The notes: generated by a model from the sequence alone, not told the origin. A stretch of 46,152 bases of DNA from Deltaproteobacteria bacterium (GCA_016784945.1 JADHTP010000002.1:1-46152); one strand, 5' to 3'; positions 9,044 to 17,134 are shown, counted from the stretch's first letter. Program-made: numbers and translations.

Positions 9044-10576
9044 TCACACGAAGCGCAGGGCTTCAACGGGCTTCAGGCGACGGATCCTGAACGCCGGAAT
9101 CAACGAACCCAGCAGGGCATAGAACATCACCAGGCCCACGGAAAAGAACAGGCCGTACCAGGTGAATTCCGTGTAGTACACGGTGTTCAACAGCACGCCG
9201 GCGGCCTCGATCTCGCCCATGCCGAAATCGATTCCAGCCGAGGCGTAGTACAAGTTGAGGATTTCGCCCAGGGCCGCCCCCACGGTGCTTGCCAACCCGG
9301 CCAGCAGGGTCATCTCCGTAATCAGGCCCGCCGTGATTCGGCCGGGCGATTCCCCCAGGGCCAGGCGAACCCCGTATTCGCGGGTCCGTTCCATGACCGA
9401 CATGGTCACCACGTTGGCCAGGATCACGCCCACGATCATAACCATGAGGGCCAGCATCACCATCATGCTCCCCTGGTCGATCTTTACGAAGATGTCCATT
9501 TCAGGGATGGTTTCACGCCAGGACAGGGCATCCAGGTCGTTCAGACCGTTCTTTTCCAGGCGGGCGTCCAGCTTCGCGGCAATGCCGTTCGCCCCGTCCA
9601 GGTCGTCCATGGCCAGTACCAGGGTGGTGGCCGCGCCCGGAACCTCGAGCCCCCGGGCCAGCTTTCCGTAGTGGGTCATTGCGAAGGTCCGGTTGATGTC
9701 CAGGCTACCGGTCTTCACCGTGCCTACGATCCGGTAGAGCGAGGCGAAGATCCGTCCCTTGGACGTTCCCGTGGTCAGGGCCACCAGGTTCCCCACTCCT
9801 ACGTCCAGCACCTTGGCCAGGCCGGACCCCAGGACCACCTCTCCGCGGAATTGTTCATCCGGGTTCGGATCCACGTCGGCCAGGAACCGGGCCGGCTCGC
9901 AGAATCCCGCGTAGCGGTCCGTGCAGTCCGCCTCGACGCACAGGTCGTCGGCCGGGTCGCATTGACCCAGGCAGGCCTTCTTTCCCGCGGACAGGCAGGC
10001 GTCACCGGCAAATCCCCCGGCCGATCCGGCGCAGATCTCGGGACACCGGGCCGTGTCGGCGTAGATTTCGCCCAGCCCCGCGCGGCACCCGCGCAGGCAA
10101 CGGTCCGCCGGGTCGTCGTCCACGAGCCCTTTTTCCAGGATGCTCACGGTGCGTTCCATGGCGGGCCGGATCCCCACCAGGAATGCCCCCTCCGAGGTCA
10201 TTTCCCGGTAGGCGTCCAGGTCGTTCTCGTCCAGGGGCGGCGGCACCTTCTTGCTGATCAGCCCGCCGGAATCGATACGGGGCGCGAACCCGACCACCCC
10301 CGGGGCGTCGGGCAGCAGCCCCAGTACCTGTTCCAGGTCCGGGGCGGGGATCACGTGCTCCAGGTCCGGCTCATCCATGAAGCCCTTGTACTGGACCTGT
10401 CCGTGGCCCACGAAGGAGTCGGTGGCGGCCTTGATCATCTGGGTGTGACTCCCGTCGCCCAGTGCCACGAACAGCACCATCATCAGCACGGCGAAGACCA
10501 TGACCAGGCCCGTGAGGATGGTGCGGCGCCGGTTACGCCACATGTCGCGCCAGCATTGACCGATGAATTGGAACAT
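9044..10576 (-). CDS. FtsX/LolC-type ABC permease with a cysteine-rich periplasmic insertion
   Basis: I place the start at the ATG at 10,576 because AAGGGAGAG lies just upstream. A longer frame to 10,618 has no ribosome site. The protein has about 510 residues, with an N-terminal RRRTILTGLVMVFAVLMM helix and three C-terminal helices with MERTREYGVRLALGESPG, as in FtsX/LolC. The periplasmic domain is interrupted by about 80 residues containing ten cysteines (roughly 9,890-10,115: patterns CLRGC, CPEIC, DAC, KAC, GQC, DLC, ADC, GFC). Its partner permease lacks this insertion. In a periplasmic domain it should form a disulfide-bonded knob. The context is the second gene after the LolA-like gene in the operon. 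Confidence 0.88.
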   Translation of the reverse strand: MFQFIGQCWRDMWRNRRRTILTGLVMVFAVLMMVLFVALGDGSHTQMIKAATDSFVGHGQVQYKGFMDEPDLEHVIPAPDLEQVLGLLPDAPGVVGFAPRIDSGGLISKKVPPPLDENDLDAYREMTSEGAFLVGIRPAMERTVSILEKGLVDDDPADRCLRGCRAGLGEIYADTARCPEICAGSAGGFAGDACLSAGKKACLGQCDPADDLCVEADCTDRYAGFCEPARFLADVDPNPDEQFRGEVVLGSGLAKVLDVGVGNLVALTTGTSKGRIFASLYRIVGTVKTGSLDINRTFAMTHYGKLARGLEVPGAATTLVLAMDDLDGANGIAAKLDARLEKNGLNDLDALSWRETIPEMDIFVKIDQGSMMVMLALMVMIVGVILANVVTMSVMERTREYGVRLALGESPGRITAGLITEMTLLAGLASTVGAALGEILNLYYASAGIDFGMGEIEAAGVLLNTVYYTEFTWYGLFFSVGLVMFYALLGSLIPAFRIRRLKPVEALRFV

Positions 10577-10625
10577 GGCGCTCTCCCTTATTCCGCCCGA
10601 AGAAACGGTCCCTGTCACCGCTTCT

Positions 10626-11387
10626 TCAGCGGGCCCTCTTCAAGGCACGGATGCTGAACCGTTTTTTGGGCAGGGAGTCCTTGAACTCCATCTTCAGCAC
10701 CCGGATCTCCGTGTACCGTCCCTTTTCCTGCAGGTTCTCCATGCGCCACACGTAGGGGTAGTTGCGCCCGTCGTCGAGCTTCCGGTAGTCGTCGAACACC
10801 ATGCGGCGGGCCAGTTTGCCTTTCTCGTCGTAGTACTCCTGCACCAGGGGGCGATAGTCGTCCTGGGCGGTTTCCACCACCAGTTTTTCCCACACCACGG
10901 GGCTGTCCGGTTTCGGGATCAGTTCGATGCGCCAGGTCTTCACCTGCCCGATCTTCGATGCCGTCAGCTTGCCTGTGTCGTAGTCCAGTTTGACGCTGCT
11001 GTTGCGGGACACGTCGTCGTTGGTGAAGTCGCTGCCCAGCCAGGAGTCCAGCATGAGGGACGGCGGGATCTTCTGGACCTGGTCGATCTTGGGATTGTAG
11101 CTCCACAGGTCCTTGCCCAGCTTCAGGGAACCCGTGCCCGCGTCTTCCGCCGGCGACGTGATGCGGGCCAGGGTCCGGTCGGGGTAGGACTCCCAGAACT
11201 TCATGCGCATGGTGCGGTCCCAGCGCTTGATGAACATCTCCATTTTACCCACGGAGGCCTGGCCCCGCATGAGTTTTTCCCAGCTGTCGATGATGGTGTC
11301 CGCCAGGCCGGGGGGCGGTTGTTCGGCCCCCGCCACCAGGGGTGTCAACAGGGCCACCGTCAGGACAAACATTGCCATGCGTTTCAT
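10626..11387 (-). CDS. Outer-membrane lipoprotein-sorting (LolA-like) periplasmic protein
   Basis: The 253-residue protein has a signal peptide (MKRMAMFVLTVALLTPLVAGAEQ). Its body matches the LolA-like family called outer membrane lipoprotein-sorting protein. It contains SPAEDAGTGSLKLGKDLWSY, then IPPSLMLDSWLGSDFTNDD and a C-terminal LKMEFKDSLPKKRFS. These proteins have the open beta-barrel fold that carries lipidic cargo across the periplasm. The start overlaps the TetR stop by 4 nt (ATGA). Downstream are two permeases and an ATPase, so it is probably the periplasmic shuttle between that transporter and the outer membrane. It is too divergent to be called housekeeping LolA. Confidence 0.85.
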   Translation of the reverse strand: MKRMAMFVLTVALLTPLVAGAEQPPPGLADTIIDSWEKLMRGQASVGKMEMFIKRWDRTMRMKFWESYPDRTLARITSPAEDAGTGSLKLGKDLWSYNPKIDQVQKIPPSLMLDSWLGSDFTNDDVSRNSSVKLDYDTGKLTASKIGQVKTWRIELIPKPDSPVVWEKLVVETAQDDYRPLVQEYYDEKGKLARRMVFDDYRKLDDGRNYPYVWRMENLQEKGRYTEIRVLKMEFKDSLPKKRFSIRALKRAR

Positions 11388-11998
11388 TTCTTCACCTCCA
11401 GGCCACGGAAAACCATGTCGATCTGTCGATCCATGCCGGATCGCAGATCCTCTGTGGTGAGATCGTCCTCAACGGACCACATGATCGCCTGCAGTATCAG
11501 GAGACCATATATCATCATGGCGGCCTCACCCGCGTCCAGGTCGGCTCGCACCTGACCTCGCCTGGCGAACCCCTCGAAAAGGGCCTGTATCTGCATCACC
11601 GCCTCCATGTCCAGGCGAAACATGGCGTCGGTCAGCTTCCGTTCCTTGCTGAAGACGATGCTGAACATCTCGCGCCAGCGTTCCTTGTCGAACTTGTCGA
11701 ACATGGTCGACCACAGGCGCGCCATCCGCTTGATGGCCAGGACCGGATCCTCACCGGGGGATTGAACCAGCTCGTCCGCCTCTTCAAGCAGGGGCGTGAT
11801 TTCGTGGTTCATCAACTCGACCAGGAGATTCCCCTTGGAACCGAAGTAGTTGTACACCGTCCCGACGGCCACTTCGGCCTGACTGGCGATGGCCTCCAGG
11901 GAGGTGTCCGCAAAGCCCCTTTCGGTCACCAGTTCCGCCGTGACCTCCAGGATTCGGGCCTTGGTCCGTTTCGCCTTCTTTTCTCTGAGTCCCGCCAT
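11384..11998 (-). CDS. TetR/AcrR-family transcriptional regulator, first gene of the envelope operon
   Basis: This 204-residue protein has a typical TetR N-terminal helix-turn-helix. It reads ILEVTAELVTERGFADTSLEAIASQAEVAVGTVYNYFGSKGNLL, split here between helices 1 and 4. A variable all-helical ligand domain follows. It is the promoter-proximal gene of a six-gene operon and overlaps the LolA-like gene by 4 nt. A strong sigma-70-like promoter overlaps a dyad 40 nt upstream, so autorepression relieved by a ligand is the simple reading. The ligand may be the transported compound; that is inference. Confidence 0.93.
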   Translation of the reverse strand: MAGLREKKAKRTKARILEVTAELVTERGFADTSLEAIASQAEVAVGTVYNYFGSKGNLLVELMNHEITPLLEEADELVQSPGEDPVLAIKRMARLWSTMFDKFDKERWREMFSIVFSKERKLTDAMFRLDMEAVMQIQALFEGFARRGQVRADLDAGEAAMMIYGLLILQAIMWSVEDDLTTEDLRSGMDRQIDMVFRGLEVKK

Positions 11999-12038
11999 GT
12001 CCGAACCAGCCTTTGTTAAAACCTTTCAAAAATAGAAT

Positions 12039-12074
12039 CAATGTAAAAATATAAACATTGCAAAAATATGTCAA
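12039..12074 (-). promoter_or_regulatory. Promoter of the TetR operon with an overlapping operator dyad
   Basis: Read on the minus strand, TTGACA (12,074-12,069) is followed by exactly 17 nt and TATTTT (12,051-12,046). A dyad with arms CAATGT and ACATTG separated by 10 nt (12,039-12,060) covers the -10 box. A TetR dimer bound there would block RNA polymerase. The surrounding 60 bp are strikingly AT-rich in an otherwise GC-rich window. Confidence 0.75.
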
Positions 12075-12099
12075 GGGTTTTTTCTGGCGCGGAAACCAC

Positions 12100-12390
12100 A
12101 TGGAATTCTGTAACATACGGGGATGTTTCAGGGAGTTGGACATGACTGCGTGGATTGTGAGGATCTGTACCTTTTCCATGGCGGCGGCACGGCCTGCGGC
12201 GGGACACGGTGGAAGCGGACCTGGCCTCGGGCGTGCCGGATTCAGGGCTGGGCCACAGCGGCGGCTATGCCATGGAGGCGAAGATTCCCTTCCGGCGGGT
12301 GCCAGCGAAGTCCACATCCGCGCAGCGTGCCCGCCCCTCATGTTCCCCACCTGGTGCTGGAACGGCAAGCACCGATTGCTATCGGGACCA
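12100..12390 (+). other. Gene-free stretch with a possible remnant of a CBM9-like domain
   Basis: No intact gene is visible between the TetR promoter and the hairpin cluster. One + frame (about 12,190-12,300) reads DTVEADLASGVPDSGLGHSG then GYAMEAKIPFRRVP. This recalls the strand pattern of CBM9/DOMON-like carbohydrate-binding domains (a DxVE strand, then gYxxEaxIP). Preceding and following pieces fall in other frames. It may be a fossil gene, or chance. No ribosome site or flanking start supports expression. Confidence 0.25.
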
Positions 12391-12394
12391 GTAA

Positions 12395-12513
12395 GCAACC
12401 GACCCGGTTGCATGAGATGCGCGAAAGCGCAAGCAAGCTTGCGCACATCAAATCACGACAGTCATGCTCGGCCGCGAAGCGGCCTCTGGAGTGCGGCATC
12501 TGCCGCTTTCAGA
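12395..12513. repeat. Cluster of four consecutive hairpins (REP-like)
   Basis: Four perfect or near-perfect palindromes follow each other. The arms are GCAACCG/CGGTTGC (12,395-12,411), GCGCAAGC/GCTTGCGC (12,427-12,444), GGCCGC/GCGGCC (12,470-12,484) and GCGGCA/TGCCGC (12,493-12,506). The last is enclosed by outer arms TCTG/CAGA. The last two resemble extragenic palindromic repeats with a CTCTGGAGTGCGGC core that occur in many large bacterial genomes. A structured RNA is an alternative. Confidence 0.5.
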
Positions 12514-12537
12514 CGGGGCAAGTCAAACCCGGAGCCT

Positions 12538-12931
12538 TTACATGGGATACACGAACTTGAAGGTCGCGCCCGTGACGCCGGGGAGCCGTCCTTGGACACG
12601 CCGGTGAAGATGCCCTTGGCGTAATTGCCGTTCTTCAGCTTGAAAACGATGACCTTGCCACCGTCGATCTCCTGGCAGTCGTCGTAGCCGGCCACATCGC
12701 TGATATAGCCGGTGGCTGGTGCCGTTGTCACGGCGTCGAGGTTCGTTTCCGCCGTCTGGACCCAGTTGCCACAGAGCCCTGGCTTGCCGTTGCTCCAGGT
12801 TCCAGGATGAAGTCGCAGTTCGCGGTCAGCGGGCACTCTTCCTTGCCCGCCTCGAACATGAAGCAGTTGGTGTCCAGCCCCTCTTCCTTGAGTATCTGCG
12901 CCACGATCTTTCCGCCGGTGCTTCCCGCCAT
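12538..12931 (-). pseudogene. Small Cys-containing protein gene disrupted by two single-base frameshifts
   Basis: GGGAGG precedes an ATG at 12,931. The first frame (MAGSTGGKIVAQILKEEGLD ... CDFILEPG) shifts near 12,805 to a second frame (TWSNGKPGLCGNWVQTAE ... GYAKGIFTG-like). That frame shifts again in a CCCC run near 12,582, giving GVTGATFKFVYPM and a TAA at 12,538. Both shifts need one extra base, so the repaired product would have about 131 residues with six cysteines. There is no signal peptide and I do not recognise the family. A good ribosome site and a sensible C-terminus suggest a recently broken gene or two deletion errors in the assembly. It follows the beta-barrel gene by 55 nt, on the same strand. 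Confidence 0.55.
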
Positions 12932-12986
12932 GTTTCGCCTCCCGAATTGGCTGTCGTTCGAGGTCCCGTGGTCCGGGACCCGGATT

Positions 12987-14219
12987 CTACCAGAACTTCA
13001 ACGGTATCCTGATGCCCGCGCCCAGCACATCAGCCGCCCGGGTGTTCTTCCCGGGGATCAGCGTGGCCGTCCTGTAGGTGACATACAACTGGAACGGGGC
13101 GCCCAGGCGCAGAAAGCTGAAGGTCGCCCCGAATTCCAGGATGTTCTTGTACCCCGGGCGCCACAGTTTTTCGTGGTCCCAGTCCCAGGGCGTGTAATCC
13201 GAGGTCCAGTCCGACTGCTGCAGGTGCACGAAGGAATAGGTCACGTGCAGGCTGATGATGGGCGGCAGTTTGTGGGCCATGGCCATGTCGCCCTTGGTGA
13301 GCCAGGTGTCCCAGGCCGGGCCCTTGTAGGCCACGCCGTCAACGCGGAACGAAAACCCGGCGAAGTCCCCCGGGTCAACCCGGTAGGTGTCGCCGATGTA
13401 GGGAGCGTGGTTGAGCAGGAGCGGGTGCTTCAATCCCTTCGGTGACTGGCGTTCGTGTTCGAAGAAGACGTCATAGAACACGTCCAGGCCCAGGGTCAGC
13501 CGGCCGTCCAGTTCCCTGTCGAATTGCTTGTCGAAGGCCAGGTGAAAGGACAAGTCCCCCTGGGCGTGGAGGTCCCACAGGGTGGTGCCCACGGCGGCGA
13601 TCTCTTCCGGATCGGCGTGCTTCCCCGTGGGGATGGACCAGAAGAAGGACAGCGAAGCGCCCACGCCGGCCCTTTCGAAGGCCTTGATCCAGTCGGACCA
13701 TCGCAGGCGCCAGCCCATCACCATGTCCGCCATCACGCCCTTGTTGCCCTTCCAGACACCGGGCCGCCCCTGCCCCATTTCCTCGGCCCATTCCCAGAAG
13801 TCCTGTTCGCTGTAGGGCCGGCCCAACTGGGGCTGATGGTCCCCTCCAGTCCAACCCAGGTTGGGGTCCACCGTGGTGCTCAGGACCACCGGGATGGCGA
13901 TCCCAACGGAGAAGTTGTCCAGGATTCCGTACTGCAGTCTGGGAATGAAGAGGTTGAAATCGGCCGTGGGATAGGCCGTGATGGTGCCCTGCTTCCCGCC
14001 GCCCGGTTCGTACCGTTCCAGGGAATCCACCAGTGGGGCGGGGTTGCCGTTGTCGTCCCAGCGGCTGTCAAGCCAGGCATTCATGTAGGCGCCGTCCACC
14101 AGGAAAGCGCCCTTGGGCAGGGTCTCGGTGAAGCCCGCCGCCCTGACGGGTGACGGGAACAGGGCCAGAGCGGCCAGGATCGCGAACAGAGGTGGCCCGG
14201 TGGCGATACGACGTGTCAT
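12987..14219 (-). CDS. Outer-membrane beta-barrel protein of unknown function
   Basis: The 410-residue protein has a signal peptide (LFAILAALALFPSPVRA) and a strand-rich body. Its repeated motifs resemble MetA-pathway/phenol-degradation-type outer-membrane barrels: LPKGAFLVDGAY, DFNLFIPRLQYGILDNFSVGIAIP, GASLSFFWSIPTGKHAD. It ends in GIRIPLKFW, the terminal aromatic residue expected of a barrel. The start overlaps the stop of the upstream C45-like lipoprotein gene by 4 nt, so both are made from one transcript and probably work together at the cell surface. The substrate is unknown. The assignment as a barrel is firm; the subfamily is not. Confidence 0.75.
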   Translation of the reverse strand: MTRRIATGPPLFAILAALALFPSPVRAAGFTETLPKGAFLVDGAYMNAWLDSRWDDNGNPAPLVDSLERYEPGGGKQGTITAYPTADFNLFIPRLQYGILDNFSVGIAIPVVLSTTVDPNLGWTGGDHQPQLGRPYSEQDFWEWAEEMGQGRPGVWKGNKGVMADMVMGWRLRWSDWIKAFERAGVGASLSFFWSIPTGKHADPEEIAAVGTTLWDLHAQGDLSFHLAFDKQFDRELDGRLTLGLDVFYDVFFEHERQSPKGLKHPLLLNHAPYIGDTYRVDPGDFAGFSFRVDGVAYKGPAWDTWLTKGDMAMAHKLPPIISLHVTYSFVHLQQSDWTSDYTPWDWDHEKLWRPGYKNILEFGATFSFLRLGAPFQLYVTYRTATLIPGKNTRAADVLGAGIRIPLKFW

Positions 14220-16519
14220 CGCGCCACCTCCTTCAGGGCGCCGGCCAGGTCGAAGACCTCGAAGTCGGCATCGGTGGCCGGCACCTCGCCCATGGCCCAG
14301 TGCAGCCGCCCCGCGGCCGGCTCGAAGATGGCCGCGTTCATGGAATCGCGGGTGTCCACCAGTTCCGGGATACGCAGGATCTCGATGGCCTGCCCCACGT
14401 CGATGGTGCCCAGGCGGATCCGGATCGCTTCACCCAGGTTGTACCAGGCGCGGACCGAGCGGTAGTACATCCCCGTCCACAGGCGCTGGGGAAGGGGCGA
14501 GAATATTCCCATGAAGTCCAGGGTTTCCATGTCCTCCACGTTCTTTCGGAAATGGGACGCCATGCGCAAGTCATCGGCCCCTTCGCTGGCCCAGGGTTGC
14601 CCTGACCCGTCCAGGTTGCCCGGTTCCCCCGCGTCTGGCGTGTAATAGAAGAAACCGTCTCGCTCTTCCACAGTGTCGCCGGGCCCGCCCGACTCGTCCT
14701 GGGTGGCGGAGTCCATCTCCACGGCCGCCAGTCCCCCCTCGGCGTCGGCCAGCAGGAAGTTCCAGCCAAACGTGGTTTCCGAGCCGTGCAGGAAGGCCAG
14801 GGCCTCGTCCACGTTCGATGTCTTCAGCAGGAGTTGCCGGCCGGCGATGCCTGCGGGCAGTCCCGTGGCCAGCAGGCGCCGGTTCTCCAGGACTTTGGTC
14901 AGTCCCACCAGGTCCGTATTCTCCAGGAGCTTCAGGAGGTTCTCCGGTTCCAGTATGTCCTTCAGGATCCCGCCCACCAGGGGGCTGTCCAGGGAGTCGG
15001 ACGTGTTGACGGCGTAGGCGAGCCCCTGGTCGTTCATGCCTGAAAATCCCCACACCAGCCCGGTCCAGGTCACCAGCACGTGGGGTCTTCCCTCCGAGGT
15101 TTCCGGCACGTGCACCAGGAGGGCCGAGTGTTCGTGGACCATGTCTGAATCCAGCAGCGCGAAGTGGTGGGCCAGCAGCGGGTTCCCGCCTGGCGTGGCC
15201 GATCCGCGCACCCCGAAACTGATGGACGTGGGCTGGGTGGTGCCGTCGTCCATCCCCCGGTTGTTGACCTCCTGCAGGTGCTTTCCCTCGCCGGTGGCGG
15301 CTGCGTACCCCTGCGTGGTGAAGGTGACCTGCTCGTCACGCATGTACCGGGCGTGGAAGGGGGCCGGGCTGTAGATGGGTGACAGGTCCCCCACCTGTAG
15401 CAGCATGGAAATCGCGGAAGCCGCTTCGAAGCCTCCAGGCGGCGTGAACAGGACCTCCACCTGCCCCTGGCAATCCAGCGTATGGGGGTTGGTGTCCGGG
15501 GCCTGCCCCGGGGCCAGACCCTCGCCTTCCCAGGGGATGTGGTTCGTCAGGATGGTGCCGTCCCCGGCCTCGTACTGGACGTCTCCCACCCGGATGCGTA
15601 TGGAATCGGGGTCCACGCAACCGGGGTCCGCCATTTCGATGCAGTCGGGGATGAAACAGTCCCCACGAAGTCTCGGGTACATGCATTCCTGGGCTACCAG
15701 GTCCATGCATTCCGGGGTCAGCAGGTCCCTGTCCAGGCAAGCCTCGATCACGCATTCGCCCTTCAGGGCCGGCTCGACGCAGTCCGCCCGGACTTCCATG
15801 GAACCGATGGGCTCGATGTTCCGGGGGTCGGGACAGGCCAGGCCGCCCAGTACAGCGTCCTCGAACACGATGCGCACCGTAGCGTCCGGGGGGACCTCCA
15901 GCAGGGTGGCAAAGGGTGATGGCGACAAGCCGTCGAAGGACCCTTCACCCTCTTCATCGGTTTCGCCGTCATCGTCGTTGTCCACTTGGTCCCCATCCAT
16001 CCCGCCACTGAACCCGAAGGCCGTTACGTAGGGGGTCTGGATGTGCTTGATGAAGATGACCACGGCCCTGAAGGCCATCATGGTGTCCACGAAGGTGTTC
16101 AGAACGATGATGTCGTCCAGGTCGATCCCGGCACCGTCCGCGATGCCGCGCATCTCCCACCGGATATCCTTGGGGATGTGGTGGTCGAACAGGTTCCGCC
16201 CGCTCTCCAGCAGCATCCTCAGCGAGAACTCGTCGCTCACGTAGGCGGGGCCGTTGTATACCTTGAGTATGGGCGCGATGCTGATCTGTTCGCGATTGAG
16301 GAAGGGCAGAATGGAATTGGTCAGCAGTCGCGTGTAAAGGGACCTGATGTCCGGGCCGTACAGCTGGCCGTGCTCGTAGCCGCGATGGTAGGCGCTTCCC
16401 TCCAGGATCGCGGTGTGGGTGTAGGTGGGTTCCCGGGCCTCTTCGCAGGCCCACTGTGAAGCCAGCACGCCGATGATGACGAGCAGGATCGGGAACGTTC
16501 GGTACGGGGCGGTCTTCAT
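14216..16519 (-). CDS. C45-like (acyltransferase/peptidase fold) secreted lipoprotein with a large acidic/Cys-rich insertion
   Basis: The start at 16,519 is chosen because AGGAGG lies 5 nt upstream; the longer frame has none. The 767 residues begin with a signal ending in QWACEE, an imperfect lipobox. C45-type landmarks follow: SAYHRGYEHGQLYG, then GIADGAGIDLDDIIVLNTF, then SISFGVRGSATPGGNPLLAHHFALL. In the C45 family the last block normally begins with the autocatalytic Cys (CTS); here the aligned residue is Pro (PTS). Between the second and third blocks sits an insert of about 290 residues. It holds an EF-hand-like acidic stretch (DGDQVDNDDDGETDEEGEG) and about a dozen cysteines. The enzyme may be inactive or use another residue. 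The gene overlaps the downstream barrel gene. Confidence 0.65.
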   Translation of the reverse strand: MKTAPYRTFPILLVIIGVLASQWACEEAREPTYTHTAILEGSAYHRGYEHGQLYGPDIRSLYTRLLTNSILPFLNREQISIAPILKVYNGPAYVSDEFSLRMLLESGRNLFDHHIPKDIRWEMRGIADGAGIDLDDIIVLNTFVDTMMAFRAVVIFIKHIQTPYVTAFGFSGGMDGDQVDNDDDGETDEEGEGSFDGLSPSPFATLLEVPPDATVRIVFEDAVLGGLACPDPRNIEPIGSMEVRADCVEPALKGECVIEACLDRDLLTPECMDLVAQECMYPRLRGDCFIPDCIEMADPGCVDPDSIRIRVGDVQYEAGDGTILTNHIPWEGEGLAPGQAPDTNPHTLDCQGQVEVLFTPPGGFEAASAISMLLQVGDLSPIYSPAPFHARYMRDEQVTFTTQGYAAATGEGKHLQEVNNRGMDDGTTQPTSISFGVRGSATPGGNPLLAHHFALLDSDMVHEHSALLVHVPETSEGRPHVLVTWTGLVWGFSGMNDQGLAYAVNTSDSLDSPLVGGILKDILEPENLLKLLENTDLVGLTKVLENRRLLATGLPAGIAGRQLLLKTSNVDEALAFLHGSETTFGWNFLLADAEGGLAAVEMDSATQDESGGPGDTVEERDGFFYYTPDAGEPGNLDGSGQPWASEGADDLRMASHFRKNVEDMETLDFMGIFSPLPQRLWTGMYYRSVRAWYNLGEAIRIRLGTIDVGQAIEILRIPELVDTRDSMNAAIFEPAAGRLHWAMGEVPATDADFEVFDLAGALKEVAR

Positions 16520-17038
16520 CGGGCCTCCTGTTCCACGGGCATGACGGGCAGAATCACGTGAGACGGACAACTGGCGTTCCGGTGGTATCGGACCTCAGGG
16601 GCGCGCCCTGGCGGGTTTGCGAAGTGGTCGGCGTCGGCCCCGGCCAGGGCCAGGTGGATGGAGTGGCCTTTCCGGAATCGATAGGACGTGGGATACAGGT
16701 CGAACACCAGTTTCGTGACCCGATTCCGGGACAGGGGGGCGGCGTCCCGGCCCAGGTCGTCGGCGTTGATGATCAGGCGGACCGCCGGGCCTTTCCCATA
16801 CCGGTCTGCGGTGGAGCCTTCAGCGCCGGTGTTGTTCAAGTGCCCGTTCAAGGAAGGCCTCGATATCGTCGACGTACCGTTTCATGGAATGCCGGTCATG
16901 ACCCCCCCGACTGCCGGCTTCGGCGAGTTTCTTGCGGAGTTCGGGGGAATGTCGTGAACGCAACGGGAACTGACCTTGCCCAAGACCTTGCTGGGGGCAG
17001 TTGCGTTGGAGAGGAACGGGCTGACTCATTGGAATCAT
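16516..17038 (-). pseudogene. Remnant of a CocE/NonD-type hydrolase (C-terminal jelly-roll domain)
   Basis: A frame ending at 16,516 (from 16,851) contains KLVFDLYPTSYRFRKGHSIH followed by LALAGADADHF and PSHVILPV. This is the diagnostic end of the X-Pro dipeptidyl-peptidase C-terminal (CocE/NonD) domain. Upstream, in another frame (16,820-17,038), SPELRKKLAEAG and GGHDRHSMKRYVDDIEAFLE resemble the last helix region of an alpha/beta-hydrolase, with the catalytic-His-like GGHD. Neither piece has the nucleophile domain, and the two are out of frame. The TGA overlaps the ATG of the C45-like gene, so the intact gene was once in that operon. The decay ends right at the tRNA-Gly gene. Confidence 0.6.
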
Positions 17039-17042
17039 TCGA

Positions 17043-17114
17043 GCGGGATACCGGACTCGAACCGGCGACCTACAGCTTGGGAAGCTGTCACTCTACCAAC
17101 TGAGTTAATCCCGC
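17043..17114 (-). tRNA. tRNA-Gly (anticodon CCC)
   Basis: The minus strand folds into a 72-nt cloverleaf. The acceptor stem is GCGGGAT/ATCCCGC, the D-stem ACTC/GAGT, and the anticodon stem ACAGC/GCTGT with loop TTCCCAA. The T-arm is GCCGG-TTCGAGT-CCGGT. The anticodon CCC reads GGG. The 3' CCA is not encoded. A consensus promoter lies 14-20 nt upstream. Confidence 0.95.
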
Positions 17115-17134
17115 AGTATCAAAAAGCGATCGGG

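Noticed and set aside
8522..10657. 711-codon + strand open frame opposite the permease genes
   Set aside because: It is His/Gln/Gly-rich with no recognisable domain and lies antisense to two clear ABC permeases.
16520..16570. Upstream extension of the C45-like lipoprotein start
   Set aside because: The ATG at 16,519 has an ideal AGGAGG site and directly begins a signal peptide. The extension has neither.
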